From positions 124,349,033 through 124,413,032 of the forward strand of contig NC_089495.1 in assembly GCF_036850765.1 (NCBI RefSeq): a stretch of DNA of 64,000 bases, in the 5' to 3' direction. The notes beneath the pieces are model-generated. The model ran no database searches. It was given only the letters and a program-made list of their open reading frames with translations, and was not told the DNA's origin. The DNA comes from Saccopteryx bilineata (Eukaryota > Chordata > Mammalia > Chiroptera > Emballonuridae). A program made the position numbers and the translations under genes. This document shows, piece after piece, positions 33,765 to 43,880 of the stretch (position 1 is its first letter; every line of letters starts with the position of its first letter).

Positions 33765-33890
33765 CCTCCCTGAGCTGGCAGGGCCTGTGTCTGTGCGACT
33801 CACTGCTCTGTCCCCGGACCTGACTCCATGGCGGCATCCGGGGGACATGGTCCACAGGCACCGAGTAAAGGCGTGAACAGACAACTTCTG
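33765..33890 (+). repeat. L2-like terminal fragment
   Basis: 'CTCCCTGAGCTGGCAGGGCC TGTGTCTGT', 'CTCACTGCTCTGTCCCC', then 'GGCACCGAGTAAAGGCGTGAA' resembles the L2 3' end 'CAGGGACTTTGTCTGT..CTGTATCCCCAG..'. Confidence 0.5.
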
Positions 33891-33964
33891 AATCATCCAG
33901 TTCTCGTTCTAACTTGTCTATTGTGTGATAAAATATTTTGGCATCTCTATTTTTAATGAACTTT

Positions 33965-34680
33965 AAAGAAACTTTATTTTTGAGGTAATCTTAGACTCAC
34001 CAGAAGTTGCAAAAGTCGTAGAGAGTCCTATGTGCCCATCACCTGCTTCTCCCCACAGGGATGTGTTACAGGCCTCAGTGCATGACAAACAAGGTGCAGT
34101 CACTCAGCTGCAGACATAGCTGGCTGTCACTGGTTCTACAGGCACCCACTTTTGTTGTGTGATTCTACGAAACATCACCACGTGTGTGGATTCATGTAAC
34201 CACCATGATCAGGGTGCAGAAATGTTCCAGCCCCACAGAGTTTTGCCTGGCGGGGCTTTATCTAGACCAGGGGTCCCCAAACTTTTTACACAGGGGGCCA
34301 GTTCACTGTCCCTCAGACCGTTGGAGGGCCAGCCTATAAAAAAAACTATGAACAAATCCCTATGCACACTGCATATATCTTATTTTAAAGTAAAAAAACA
34401 AAACAGGAACAAATACAATATTTAAAATAAAAACCAAGTAAATTTAAATCAACAAACTGACCAGTATTTCAATGGGAACTATGCTCCTCTCACTGACCAC
34501 CAATGAAAGAGGTGCCCCTTCCGGAAGTGCGGCAGGGGCCGGATAAATGGCCTCAGGGGGCCGCATGCCACCCGCAGGCCGTAGTTTGGGGACCCCTGAT
34601 CTAGACAGGACCATACAGTACACCTGCATTTCCAGCTTCTTCACTGAGTATTATGTTTGCAGGATTCTCCTCCCAACCTC
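33965..34680 (+). repeat. Old L1 3' fragment, split by a hAT MITE
   Basis: 'TTTTGAGGTAATCTTAGACTCACC', 'GTCCTATGTGCCCATCACC', 'CACCATGATCAGGGTGCAGAA', and after the MITE 'GGACCATACAGTA' and 'CTTCTTCACTGAGTATTATG' follow the L1M 3' order. Confidence 0.7.
34268..34598 (+). mobile_element. Non-autonomous hAT transposon (MITE)
   Basis: CAGGGGTCCCCAAACTTTTT at the left end and ..GTAGTTTGGGGACCCCTG at the right. Perfect 8 bp target duplication ATCTAGAC at 34260-34267 and 34599-34606. 331 bp, same family as 1117-1688 in the opposite orientation. No coding capacity. Confidence 0.95.
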
Positions 34681-34728
34681 CCTCCCTCCCTCCCTCCCTC
34701 CCTCCCTCCCTCCCTCCCTCCCTCCCCC
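34677..34728 (+). repeat. (TCCC)n microsatellite
   Basis: About 13 uninterrupted CCTC units, followed by CT-rich sequence that merges with the T-rich tail of the next SINE. A homopurine-homopyrimidine tract that could form H-DNA. Confidence 0.95.
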
Positions 34729-34746
34729 CCTCTTTTCTTTTCTTTC

Positions 34747-35125
34747 TTTCTTTTTTATTTTTTTGTATTTTTCTGAAGCTGGAAACGGGGAGGCAGTCAG
34801 ACAGATTCCCGCATGCGCCCGACCGGGATCCACCCGGCACGCTCCCCAGGGGGCGATGCTCTGCCCATCTGGGGTGTTGCTCTGTTGCAACCAGAGCCAT
34901 TCTAGTTCCTGAGGCAGAGGCCATGGAGCCATCCCCAGCGCCCGGGCCAACTCTGCTCCAATGGAGCCTTGGCTGCGGGAGGGGAAGAGAGAGACAGAGA
35001 GGAAGGAGAGGGGGAGGGGTGGAGAAGCAGATGGGCACTTCTCCTGTGTGCCCTGGCTGGGAATCGAACCCGGGACTCCTGCATGCCAGCCCGACTCTCC
35101 ACCACTGAGCCAATCAGCCAGGGCC
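34747..35125 (-). mobile_element. tRNA-derived SINE, subfamily C
   Basis: The reverse complement starts GGCCCTGGCTGATTGGCTCA and shows the complete subfamily C body ending in GCTTCAGAAAAATAC. TTCTTTTCTTTCT at the right end (35126-35138) has a matching T/C-rich segment at the left. Confidence 0.95.
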
Positions 35126-35459
35126 TTCTTTTCTTTCTAAAATGTACTTCTTACAGAGAAATTTTGCAGGCGAGCTTTGGCTCCAGCCATTAGGGTTTTA
35201 AAGCACAGATGCATGAAAGACGTCACTAATCAAAACTCTTCGTGTCCGCCAACAGTTTCTTTTTGTTCCTTTTTCACTTCCAACTCAGAGCCCCTGCGCT
35301 CTGGAAGCTGGCAGATGCCTGGGTCCCGGGTGTCTTCCTGCCCACACGCCCTGCGAGTGCTGCGGTGGGAGGCAGAAGGCAGCTGCATCGAGCGCCTGCT
35401 TGGGTACTGGGCACCGTGCCAGTCTGTGTATATGCTGTGTCTCTCCTCTTCATTCTCAA

Positions 35460-35615
35460 ATTCTGGTGAGGGAGGGATCCCTCTCCCCTTTTGATAGATG
35501 AGAAAACTGTTTCCCAGAGCTTAAGAAATCTACCCGAAGTCACTTGGCTCATAAATGGAGGCAGATTTGAATTCCCGTCCTTCTGACCTCAAAGCCTATG
35601 TTTTTCCTGATGAGA
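35460..35615 (-). repeat. MIR SINE
   Basis: 'CCTTTTGATAGATGAGAAAACTG', 'GAAGTCACTTGGCTCATAAAT' and 'TTTGAATTCCCGTCC' in reversed MIR order. Confidence 0.8.
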
Positions 35616-36110
35616 TGGAGAGTTTGGCAGCCTGCCCGAGACCCTGAGGCTCTGGGTGGCTCATAGATGGGATCCCTGGCCCCGAGCAGGGAGGCTCTGG
35701 CACCAAGGATGCCTAGGTTTGTGAAGGGAAGGTGGGTCAGTGTCCCCTCTCTGAATAAACAGATAAGGAGATGTTCCAGCCTCTTCACACCCTGGAATTT
35801 CCTGAGCTCCCAGTTCTGGGAGGAGAGAAAGGAGGAGAGAGCTGGTCTGGGCTGGTTTGGGCTCAATTCAAACAAGCTTCTTTGTTTCCCATGAGGGAGG
35901 ATTTACCTGCTCAGTATCTTTGCTAACGGAGCGAAGGGTTTCAGACATTCCCACTACTAGCCCTCTGGGGCTGACCAAGGCCTCATCTCGTGTATACAGA
36001 GCAGCTGTGAAAACCCTAGGCCTCTGGCCTGAGGCCTCTGCCCTAAAGGAAAAAACAGAGCTTCCTTTGGCTAGGACGTTTTCTGCCAGGTCATGAAAAC
36101 AGGCCTGGAG

Positions 36111-36454
36111 CCTGACCAGGCGGTGGCGCAGTGGATAGAGCGTCAGACTGGGATGCCGAGGACCCAGGTTTGAGACCCTGAGGTTGCCAGCTTGAGCGCA
36201 GGCTCATCTGGTTTGAGCAAAAGCTCACCAGCTTGGACCAAAGGTCGCTGGCTCAAGCAAGGGGTTACTCGGTCTGCTGAAGCCCCATGATCAAGGCACA
36301 TATGAGAAAGCAATCAATGAACAACTAAGGTGTTGCAACGAAAAACTAATGATTGATGCTTCTCATCTCTCCATTCCTGTCTGTCTGTCCCTGTCTATCC
36401 CTCTCTCTGACTCTCTCTCTCTCTGTAAAAAACAAAACAAAAACAAAAACAAAA
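36111..36454 (+). mobile_element. tRNA-derived SINE, subfamily B
   Basis: Starts CCTGACCAGGCGGTGGCGCA and has the complete subfamily B order. Perfect 14 bp duplication AAACAGGCCTGGAG at 36097-36110 and 36455-36468. Confidence 0.96.
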
Positions 36455-36584
36455 AAACAGGCCTGGAGCCGAGGCCCTGGGGTCAGGAGCTTCTCAGGGC
36501 TTTCAGAGCCCTTTGACATTTTAGCTTGCATCAGCCTCCCCCAAACTCATGGGGAGGGCAGGGAGTTTGAGCAACCTCCTTGCA

Positions 36585-36700
36585 GGACAGAGTTCCTTGT
36601 ACTTGGTTTACAGGTGAGTAAACTGAGGCTCAGGGAGGTTGTGACTTGTCTCCTGGGTCACCTGCAAGTTAGACACAGGAAAGCTCATGGCTTGTTACTC
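36585..36700 (-). repeat. MIR SINE
   Basis: 'TTTACAGGTGAGTAAACTGAGGCTCAGGGAGGTTGTGACTTG' in reversed MIR orientation. Confidence 0.8.
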
Positions 36701-37333
36701 CCCAGTGCCACTGAAGATTTCTTTTGTTTTTTAAAAAACCTGCACAATCTCAGATGGCAAACACCTGGGCGCCTCTATCTAGCCTGAGGAGCAAACGTCG
36801 GGCAGCCCCATTTCCTTCCTGCCACGAGTGGTTGCCAGGTGACGTTAGGACATTTGCCACACAGCTCCAGTTCTCAGTGAGACAAGGCGCTGCTTTGCAG
36901 GCTGCAGAACCGCAGACACTGGGGCGTGCATGGGTAAGCCTACTTCTGCGGCTCACCCCGTCCTTCTGTGCACCAAGGCCATGTGCTCCAGTGCCCATAG
37001 GGCCAGTCTGCGTGATTTTGCTGTGGGGCGGGGGTGGTGTTCAGCTAGCAGAAGTGCCCTAGCTTTCTGTGCTCTCCGCAGTGGGCATCCGGGCTGTCTT
37101 CAGGGTTTTTGCCTCGGTAAACAGTGCCTCCAGATCTTCCTGTGCCTCGTGGTAACTTAGGAATCTGGGTTTAAAGTATGATTCCAGCCCCTGTGGTTGT
37201 CCCAGGTAAGCATCCTACCTGTGGAGCTCGGACTTCCTGCTCCTGCTTGAACCTGTGTCCAGATTGGATGGAGTGATCTGATGATGTCTGGCCTGGGGCA
37301 AGAGCAGAGCCGAGGGGCTTACAACATGTAAAC

Positions 37334-37626
37334 CAGTGTTTTCCAAACTTTTCTCTGTGGGACCATTAATAAGCATTATAGAGGCAAAGGGGTTCCATGG
37401 TCCAACAAGTTTGGTGAACAGTTTAAACAAAAAAAAGGAAAAAAAAAGAGAAAAACCACTTGTATTGCAAAATTTAATACGTTTAGTATACCGATATATA
37501 CTTGTAAATATCCAAAAAGAGGGACTGAAAAGGTAGCAATTGCCAAATTTATTTGACTGCAGAAATCTGGGGGGCTGGTTACTGCCTGGCAGGCTCTCCT
37601 GCTTTAACAGACTTTGAGAACCAGGA
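37334..37626 (+). repeat. Possible hAT/MER-type MITE
   Basis: Left end CAGTGTTTTCCAAACTTTTC, an internal 'GTTCCATGGTCCAACAAGTTTGGTGAA', and a right part '..CAGACTTTGAGAACCAGG' that is roughly the inverse of the left end. Old, boundaries approximate. Confidence 0.45.
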
Positions 37627-37708
37627 GCCCAGATTGCTGGCCATGGGTGGGGAAGGTGTAGATCTGCCATGAAAGTTTTCTTTTTTTTTTCTTTTTTTTT
37701 TTTTTTTA

Positions 37709-38296
37709 GGTATTAGGAAGGAAAATCTTTTTCTCCACTCTCTTAGGTTTAGTAGTTGGGGGTCTGCAAATTAATCTGACAAGAGCTACATTCTCAGGAG
37801 AGTAGACAGATTTAATCACATCCATGTAGGGGTTCATGGAAAAATGTGATTCAAAGGGGTTGTGAGAATTTGGGGCTTGTATGCCCTCTTAGTAGGGGAA
37901 GAGGAGAATGAGAGGACTTACAGGAAGACATAGGACATTTTGGAAAGATAAGTGAACCCTTTGGAGAATAGGTGGGAGGGATGTTAGCTTCGTTACTGTG
38001 TCTACTTAGGGTTGGTGTAGACACTTATCTTTTGTGATGAGAGTCAGTCTTCCCTGGTGGCTCAGACGATGGGATTCATGACAGTTGAGCTCTGGAAGCC
38101 TCTGCTTTTAGTCAGATAAGAGATTTCAGGAACTCAAACGCCTGCTGAAAATAATTTTTATGCCACAGTAGCATGTTCTGGATCCCTTCCTGGACGTCCT
38201 TCGCCTGTTCTCTTCCATCTCAGCCTGGTAGTGGGCAGTGTGGAGACCCTTAGTAAAAAGCCCATTGGCTCGGCCACGGCCCCTTGTGCGTGTTCA
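37709..38296 (-). repeat. Probable endogenous retroviral LTR (solo), minus strand
   Basis: Read on the minus strand, the block has LTR-like organisation: an upstream U3-like part, a TATA-like 'GGGCATACAAGCCCC', an ATTAAA polyadenylation-type signal ('GTGATTAAATCTGTC'), then a U5-like 'GTCAGATTAATTTGCAGACC' and a pyrimidine-rich end. A 30-base T-rich tract (37680-37708) abuts it. No internal viral genes are present. The boundaries and the family are uncertain; an old LINE or other retroposon with an A tail is the alternative. Confidence 0.4.
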
Positions 38297-38531
38297 GGTA
38301 GCAAGAACTCACGGATCTTATGCATGTAAACCTAGTGTGAGCTCAGGATGATTTTGTGCTGGGTTCATGGTGGTCCCAAGGCAGGATGGGACCTCCAGAG
38401 GGCAGAGCTCCTTTGGACAATAGGACTGTTGACCCTCAGCCCCCGCTCCGCCCACGTGTCTCTTGTATATATTCAGCTCATTTTATCAAGCTCTTGCTTA
38501 GTCTTGGGTGTGTGGGTCTGTCAGTCCTAAC

Positions 38532-38655
38532 CGGTAGTTCTCAACCCTGACTATGTCCTAGAGTCCCTTGAGAAATTAAAAATACCAACCCAGGCATCTG
38601 TATTGCTTAGACGGTCCCCTTAAGTGGTAATGTGCCCCAGGATTGAGAAACTTTC
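38532..38655 (+). repeat. MER5A-like hAT MITE
   Basis: 'GTAGTTCTCAACCCTGAC', 'AGAAATTAAAAATACCAACCCAGGCATCTG' and a 'GGATTGAGAAACT' end match MER5A-type elements. Old. Confidence 0.7.
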
Positions 38656-39369
38656 CTGCCCTTTACTATGTCCCTCTCCACCCTGTCTCGGAACTTCAGT
38701 CCGCCTCTAAATACCAAACCATTTATTGTTTGACTCAAAATACTACCATCTTAGCTGCTGTGCTCTTGTTCTGGTCCTTGTTTCAGAGTGAGGAGGTATG
38801 TGGCACCTGATGCCGACCTGGAGCTCCCCCACCTGGCCGCCTTCCCTCCTGACACCCCTGAGCGAGTGCTCAGGGCCAAACTCCTCCCCTGTGAGACACA
38901 CTTGGTTTCTTTTGGTCACTGAAATTAGTGCAGGGTCTGATTGTTTTATTGCCTGGTGTTTAGGATTCTAGTTTTGTGTCTGCAAAAAATTTTCAGCCCT
39001 GGGGTGCATGGTGGGGAGGAGGTCATGGAAATGTGTCTGGGGCTACTTTGAGCTACAAAGTGACCCACTCCTGAACAATAGAGTTGGCTGTAGGTGAATA
39101 ACAATGTTCTGAGTGAAAATTTAATTAAACACATTGTTGATACAATGATAGCTTTTCAAAAGGAAAAAGGAAAGTATATTATAGGTCCTTGGGAGGGGAA
39201 GATGCAACTTGATGGTTGGGGTGGGAGGAGCCCTTCTTAGAAGGGAGGAAATGGGCCTCCTAGCCACCATTCTTGAGGCTGTTGCCTAGGAGACTCAGGA
39301 GGAGGTAAGTCAGCCTGGCAGGGGTTCCAGGTTTGGGTGGGACTCAAGAAGCAAGAAAGATGGGGGAGT

Positions 39370-39450
39370 TGCTGGTCACATCTGATGGAGAGCATCTGGA
39401 GGGCTTCCTAGAGGTGGTGACTTTTAATGGGATTTTAGGTGAGGTTTGGG
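39370..39450 (-). repeat. L2-like fragment
   Basis: 'GGAGGGCTTCCTAGAGGTGG TGACTTTTAA' resembles the reversed L2 segment. Short. Confidence 0.35.
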
Positions 39451-40385
39451 AGACAACAGGGACTGAATGAAAAATGTAGATTTTCATAAAACAGCAGACT
39501 GCAAAGATGTGACTGAGCTGGGAAGGGGGTCAAGACCAGAGATGTCAGCCTGGGGTGATGGCTGAAGCTGGCAGTGGAGGTGAGGAGACTGAGGTGCGGG
39601 AGAGGAGACTGTTTAAACCCTTGCTTTGGGGGATGAGGAGAGGAAGGAGGGTGGTTAATGCATGTCACGTGCTGCCCCAAGGTCAGATGGGTTGGAACTG
39701 GATGTTGGTGATGGGGATTTTTTTCTAGAGCTGGGTTTAAATAGTGAGACGCCAGACAGCAAAGTTTCCAAAGTGAGTGGGTGGTGGGGAGATAGAAACC
39801 ACAATGGAGAGCAACTGTCAGGAGGCTGGGCTGTTCAGAGAGGGAGAAAGGTAACAGCTGGAGGAGGTAACTGGGCCAAATCAGGGGGGGGGGTACTTGT
39901 TGAATTAGGGAGAGCCCAACCATTCCCCCTAGGTCAAGTTGAAAAGGAACTGGAAGAAAGAGAAAGATGTCAACCAAATGTGGCAAAAAAACCCAGGCAC
40001 TGCAGCCCTGTTCTGCTAGGAGGAACTTTGCAGGGACTGCCCGCCCAACCCAGGGCACCATAGGGGCTTGTGTGGGCACCAGCACCTGTCTGAGTGCCAG
40101 CTTGTAGCATGTGGGATCCCGATATGCTGGCAGACCCAATTTTTGAACCCGCCCAGCCCTTCCCCTGTACCCTGTGCTGGGATCCCAGCCACAGGCCTAC
40201 AGATGAAAGAGGATATTTTTCATGGTGTTTGGTGGGAAGCATCAGCTATACTCCATGCAGTCTGCCCGTGGTGGGTTGGAAGAGTTGGTAGGAGAGCTGA
40301 GCTTTGTGCCCACAGCCAGGCTTTGAACAGGGGAAATGTGAAAGGCCTGGGAACTAGGGTGAGGGCAGGTGTGTGCACCTGTGAG

Positions 40386-40406
40386 TGTGTGTGTGTGTGT
40401 GTGTGG
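40386..40406 (+). repeat. Short (GT)n microsatellite
   Basis: About ten GT units. Confidence 0.8.
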
Positions 40407-40869
40407 GGTGCCATATAACCACTTCCCCTCCCTTCTGCTAATACTGCTGCCTGCTAGAGTGAAGGTATGTTGGGCATCACGTGGGTTTCCCTGAACTGTG
40501 AGCAGGAGACAGCTCCCAGACTATGCTCTTCTCCAAGTAGGCCCAGTTAGATGAGGGAACCCTAACCCCCCACTGTGGCTTCCCTGCTACTGGACAGCTG
40601 ACCTGTGGGGCTGCTCACCAGATGCCTTGGGATCCTCTTTCCACTGCAAGGCAGCCTCGTGCCCAGTGAGGTGGACTCCCTCTGCTTTGTGGGTGAGGGT
40701 TGAGCGGCAGCCTTGGGAAATCCCACAATCCCTCAGGGCTGGGGGAGACCCTGTTCTGCTCTGGACACATGGCCTGGAGACAGTCCCTTCAGCTGTGAGT
40801 GTGGCTTCTTTGTTGGCATAAGAAAGCTCACAGCTCATGTGGGCTGAGGCTGGAACTGTGGGCTGCGTG

Positions 40870-41270
40870 GCCACTTAGCAAGTTACCACAACTTGGTGGC
40901 CTCAAACAGAAACTTATTCTCTTACAGTTAGGGAGGCCAGAAGGCTGAAATCAGGGTGAATGAGCTCAGTCAGGGTGTCAGCAGGTTGACTCCTTCTGGA
41001 GGCTACAGGGGATGACCCCTCCTCGCCTCTCCCAGCTTCTGCTGGCTGCCGGCAGCCTTTGGCTTGTGGCCACATCACTCTACAACTGCTCTCCATCATC
41101 ACGAGGTCATCTTCTCTGTATTCTTCAAATTCCCCTCTATGCCTCCCTCAGAAGGATACTTGTGATTACATTTAGGACCTACCTTGATAATCCAGGGTAA
41201 TGCCTGCATCTGCCAGGCCTTAATCACACTTGCAGAACCTTTCTTGCCATAGAAGGTAACACCAGTTCTA
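40870..41270 (-). repeat. MLT1-type MaLR LTR, old copy
   Basis: 'AGCAAGTTACCACAACTTGGTGGCC', 'AACAGAAACTTATTCTCTTACAGTTAGG', 'GACTCCTTCTGGAGGC', 'TTTGGCTTGTGGCCACATCACTC', 'ACTTGTGATTACATTTAGG' and 'TGATAATCCAGGGTAATG' follow the reversed MLT1 order. Confidence 0.8.
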
Positions 41271-41296
41271 GGAGGAGTGGCACAGGACTCATGATT

Positions 41297-41638
41297 TCTC
41301 TTAGGGCTCTCTGGGTTTTTTGTTTGTTTGTTTTTGTTTTTTCAAGTGAGAGGAAGAAAGATAGTGAGACAGACTCCTGCATGTGCACCAACTGGGATCC
41401 AATGGACAATACCTGTCATGGGCCAATGCTTGAATCAACTGAGCTATTTTTAGTGCCTGAGGCTGAATCACTCAGACCAACAGAGCTATCTTCAGCACCC
41501 CGGGCCAACACTTGAACCAACAGAGCTACTGTCTGCGGGAAGGGAAGAGGGAAAGGAAGGGGAGAGGGAGGGGGGAGAGAAGCACATGGTTACTTCTCTT
41601 GTGTGCCCTGACTGGAAATTGAACCTGGATGTCTATAT
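41297..41638 (-). mobile_element. Old SINE related to subfamily C, truncated
   Basis: The reverse complement has 'GGTTCAATTTCCAGTCAGGG', 'GCACACAAGAGAAGTAACC', the CT-rich body and 'TTGGATCCCAGTTGGTGCAC', as in subfamily C but diverged and with an internal partial duplication around 41440-41530. It ends abruptly at the hAT element that starts at 41639. Confidence 0.65.
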
Positions 41639-42165
41639 CAGGGGTCAGGAACCCATGGCTTGCGAGCCAGATGTGGCTCTTTTGATGGCTGCATCTGGCT
41701 CGCAGACAAATCTCTAATAAAAAAAATAATAACAGGTCTGGCCGGTAGAGCATCAGCCTGGCGTGCAGGAGTCCCGGGTTCGATTCCTGGCCAGGGCACA
41801 CAGGAGAAGCACCCATCTGCTTCTCCACCCCTCCCACTCTCCTTCCTCTCTGTCTCTCTCTTCCCCTCCCACAGCTAAGGCTCCATTGGACCAAAGTTGG
41901 CCCGGGCGCTGAGGATGGCTCTGTGGCCTCTGCCTCAGGCGCTAGAATGGCTTTGGTTGCAACAGAGTGATGCCCCAGATGGGCAGAGCATCGCCCCCTG
42001 GTGGGCGTGCCAGGTGGATCCTGGTCAGGCGCATGTGGGAGTCTGTCTGACTGCCTCCCCGTTTCCAACTTCAGAAAAATACAAAAAAAAATGATAATAA
42101 TAACATTAAAAATATAAAACATTCTAATGTATCAATATTACAATCCATTCATTTCCTACGAAGCT
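41639..42165 (+). mobile_element. Truncated hAT MITE of a second family, split by a SINE
   Basis: Starts CAGGGGTCAGGAACCCATGG with 'GCGAGCCAGATGTGGCTCTT' and, after the SINE, continues 'ACATTAAAAATATAAAACATTC..' to 'CCATTCATTTCCTAC'. The right terminal repeat is missing, so the element is broken on that side. Confidence 0.75.
41735..42091 (+). mobile_element. tRNA-derived SINE, subfamily C, + strand, with a head deletion
   Basis: Begins TCTGGCCGGTAGAGCATCAG, lacking about 12 bases of the A-box region (GGCTCAGTGGT) seen in the other copies. The rest is complete to 'CTTCAGAAAAATACAAAAA'. A short duplication containing ATAATAAC is visible on both sides. Confidence 0.93.
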
Positions 42166-42234
42166 TTCTAGTTTTAAGGTATAAAACAAAACAAACTGGC
42201 TAAGGGGAAAAAAAACACATTAAATCCCTCTTTT

Positions 42235-42790
42235 CTTTAAATATATATATGGTGGTAAAATACATAGAACACAGACTTTACCATTAGTAGCATTTAGTTG
42301 TTTGTTTGTTTTTTTTACAGAGACAGAGTCAGAGAGAAGGATAGATAGGGACAGACAGACAGGAACGGAGAGAGAGATGAGAAGCATCAATCATCAGTTT
42401 TTTGTTGCTACACATTAGTTGTTCATTGATTGATTTCTCATATGCGCCTTGACCGTGGGCCTTCAGCAGACCGAGTAACCCTTCGCTCAAGCCAGCGACC
42501 TTGGGTCCAATCTGGTAAACTTTGCTCAAACCAGATGAGCCCACGCTCAAACTGGCGACCTCAGGGTCTCGAATCTGGGTCCTCCGCATTCCAGTCCGAC
42601 GCTCTTATCCACTGCGCCACTGCCTGGTCAGCCAGTAGCATTTAGCATATTTATATTATTGTGCAACCATCACCACCATTTAATTCTAAAATATTTTCAT
42701 CACCCCAAAGGAACCCCTATGTTCATTAGCAGTCTCTCCCTATTAATCCCCCACCCCTTGGCAACCACCAATCTGCTTTCTGTCACTACA
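42235..42790 (+). repeat. Old L1 3' fragment, split by a SINE
   Basis: 'GGTGGTAAAATACATAGAACA', and after the SINE 'TTGTGCAACCATCACCACC', 'AAAATATTTTCATCACCCC', 'CCCCTTGGCAACCACCAATCTG' match the L1M 3' end. Confidence 0.85.
42298..42633 (-). mobile_element. tRNA-derived SINE, subfamily B
   Basis: The reverse complement starts GCTGACCAGGCAGTGGCGCA and shows the full subfamily B body. 12 bp duplication AGTAGCATTTAG at 42286-42297 and 42634-42645. Confidence 0.95.
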
Positions 42791-43562
42791 GATTCTTTTT
42801 TAATCAGTGCAGTTCTGTGTGACTTTGAAGTAACTGAACAAGGGTATGATGAGTTGGTTATTGGCAGCGTATACATGCTGGGGAAGCCAGTACCCATGAC
42901 ATCTTGGCTCGGGAGGGGCCCTTGCTGCAGTAGCCTGGATGTTGGCCACCTTCCCCTCCTCCCTCCTACTTTCTTGGGGTCTCTGCCTGTGTTTCTGTCA
43001 TTCCTCCCTCTCTCTCTCTCTGCAAATGGCCCCTCAATAGTTTTCCAGCCCCCATGTCTTCATGACCTCCATATTTCTGGGCTCTCTACCAAGAAGGTTC
43101 CTGGCTCCATGCTGCTGGGGGAAATTCCAACAGCCCAGCTCATCGCTCTTGAGCTAGGCCTTTCAAGGCAAGTCACTGGTCAGCCTGTGCCAGCTGCCTT
43201 CGAGTGAGAGGTTAATCCCTGCCTGAGCACCTGTGGGTTGGCAGTGGCAGGAATTGATGTCTTTGAAACAGTCTGATGGGTGCTTAGCACATGTCTAAGA
43301 AGTTAATTTCTTAGGAGATGTTCTATTCTCTCTGGTAGTGGAACCTGACAGAAATGAGCTTGGTACCTCCCCCACAAGGAGACACCGTGACAGAGGACTC
43401 AATGGCCTCAGCAGCATCTGCCAGTGGACACCACTGAGTATTCAATGGAGCTGTGTCCTGTAGCAGCCTGAGGTGTGGCTGCACACCAGTGCTAAGAATG
43501 ATCCATGGGACTCCGCATCCAGGGGTTGGGCGTACTCCCTGGGTAACATTGATAGTATTGAG

Positions 43563-43880
43563 AGCTGTTCTGTCCAAGCAGTACTATAGCCTCTAGCCAC
43601 ACATGGCTCTTGGCTGCTTGAGATGTGACCATCCAAATTGAGCAGTGTTGTCACTGTAAAATGCATGCTGGATTTCAAGGCCTTTGTACAGAAAGAAGGA
43701 AAAGTGTAAACAATCTTTCTTTTTTTATGCTGAGTACATGTTGAGTTTATGCTGTTTTGGCTCTATTAGCTTAAGTGAAATGCATTAAAGTGAATCCACC
43801 TGTTTCTTCTGACCATTTTAAAGAGGCTCCTGGAGTCTCTGAAATTGCATGTGCGACTCAGCTTGTTTCTGCTGCAGACT
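43563..43880 (+). repeat. Old DNA-transposon-like MITE
   Basis: 'CTGTTCTGTCCAAGCAGTACTATAGCC', 'CTAGCCACACATGGCTCTTGGCTGCTTGAGATGTG' is the well-known 'GTAGCCACTAGCCACATGTGGC' mammalian MITE phrase. The right part is more diverged. Confidence 0.55.

Larger units (their letters stand above)
35139..40869. other. Intron, gaps between repeats
   Basis: 35616-36096, 36701-37333, 38297-38531 and 38656-40869 contain no gene or repeat I can name, apart from the entries listed separately. Confidence 0.4.

Noticed and set aside
34677..34728. Regularly spaced repeats that could suggest a CRISPR-like or satellite array
   Set aside because: A simple 4-base microsatellite with no spacers, in a mammalian genome.
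37676..37712. Long polypyrimidine tract followed by AG resembling a splice acceptor
   Set aside because: It is better explained as the T-rich edge of a minus-strand retroelement, and no open exon with a donor follows.
39435..40139. 234-codon open frame on the minus strand
   Set aside because: No domain or family resemblance. It has other open frames opposite it and no promoter or splice context.
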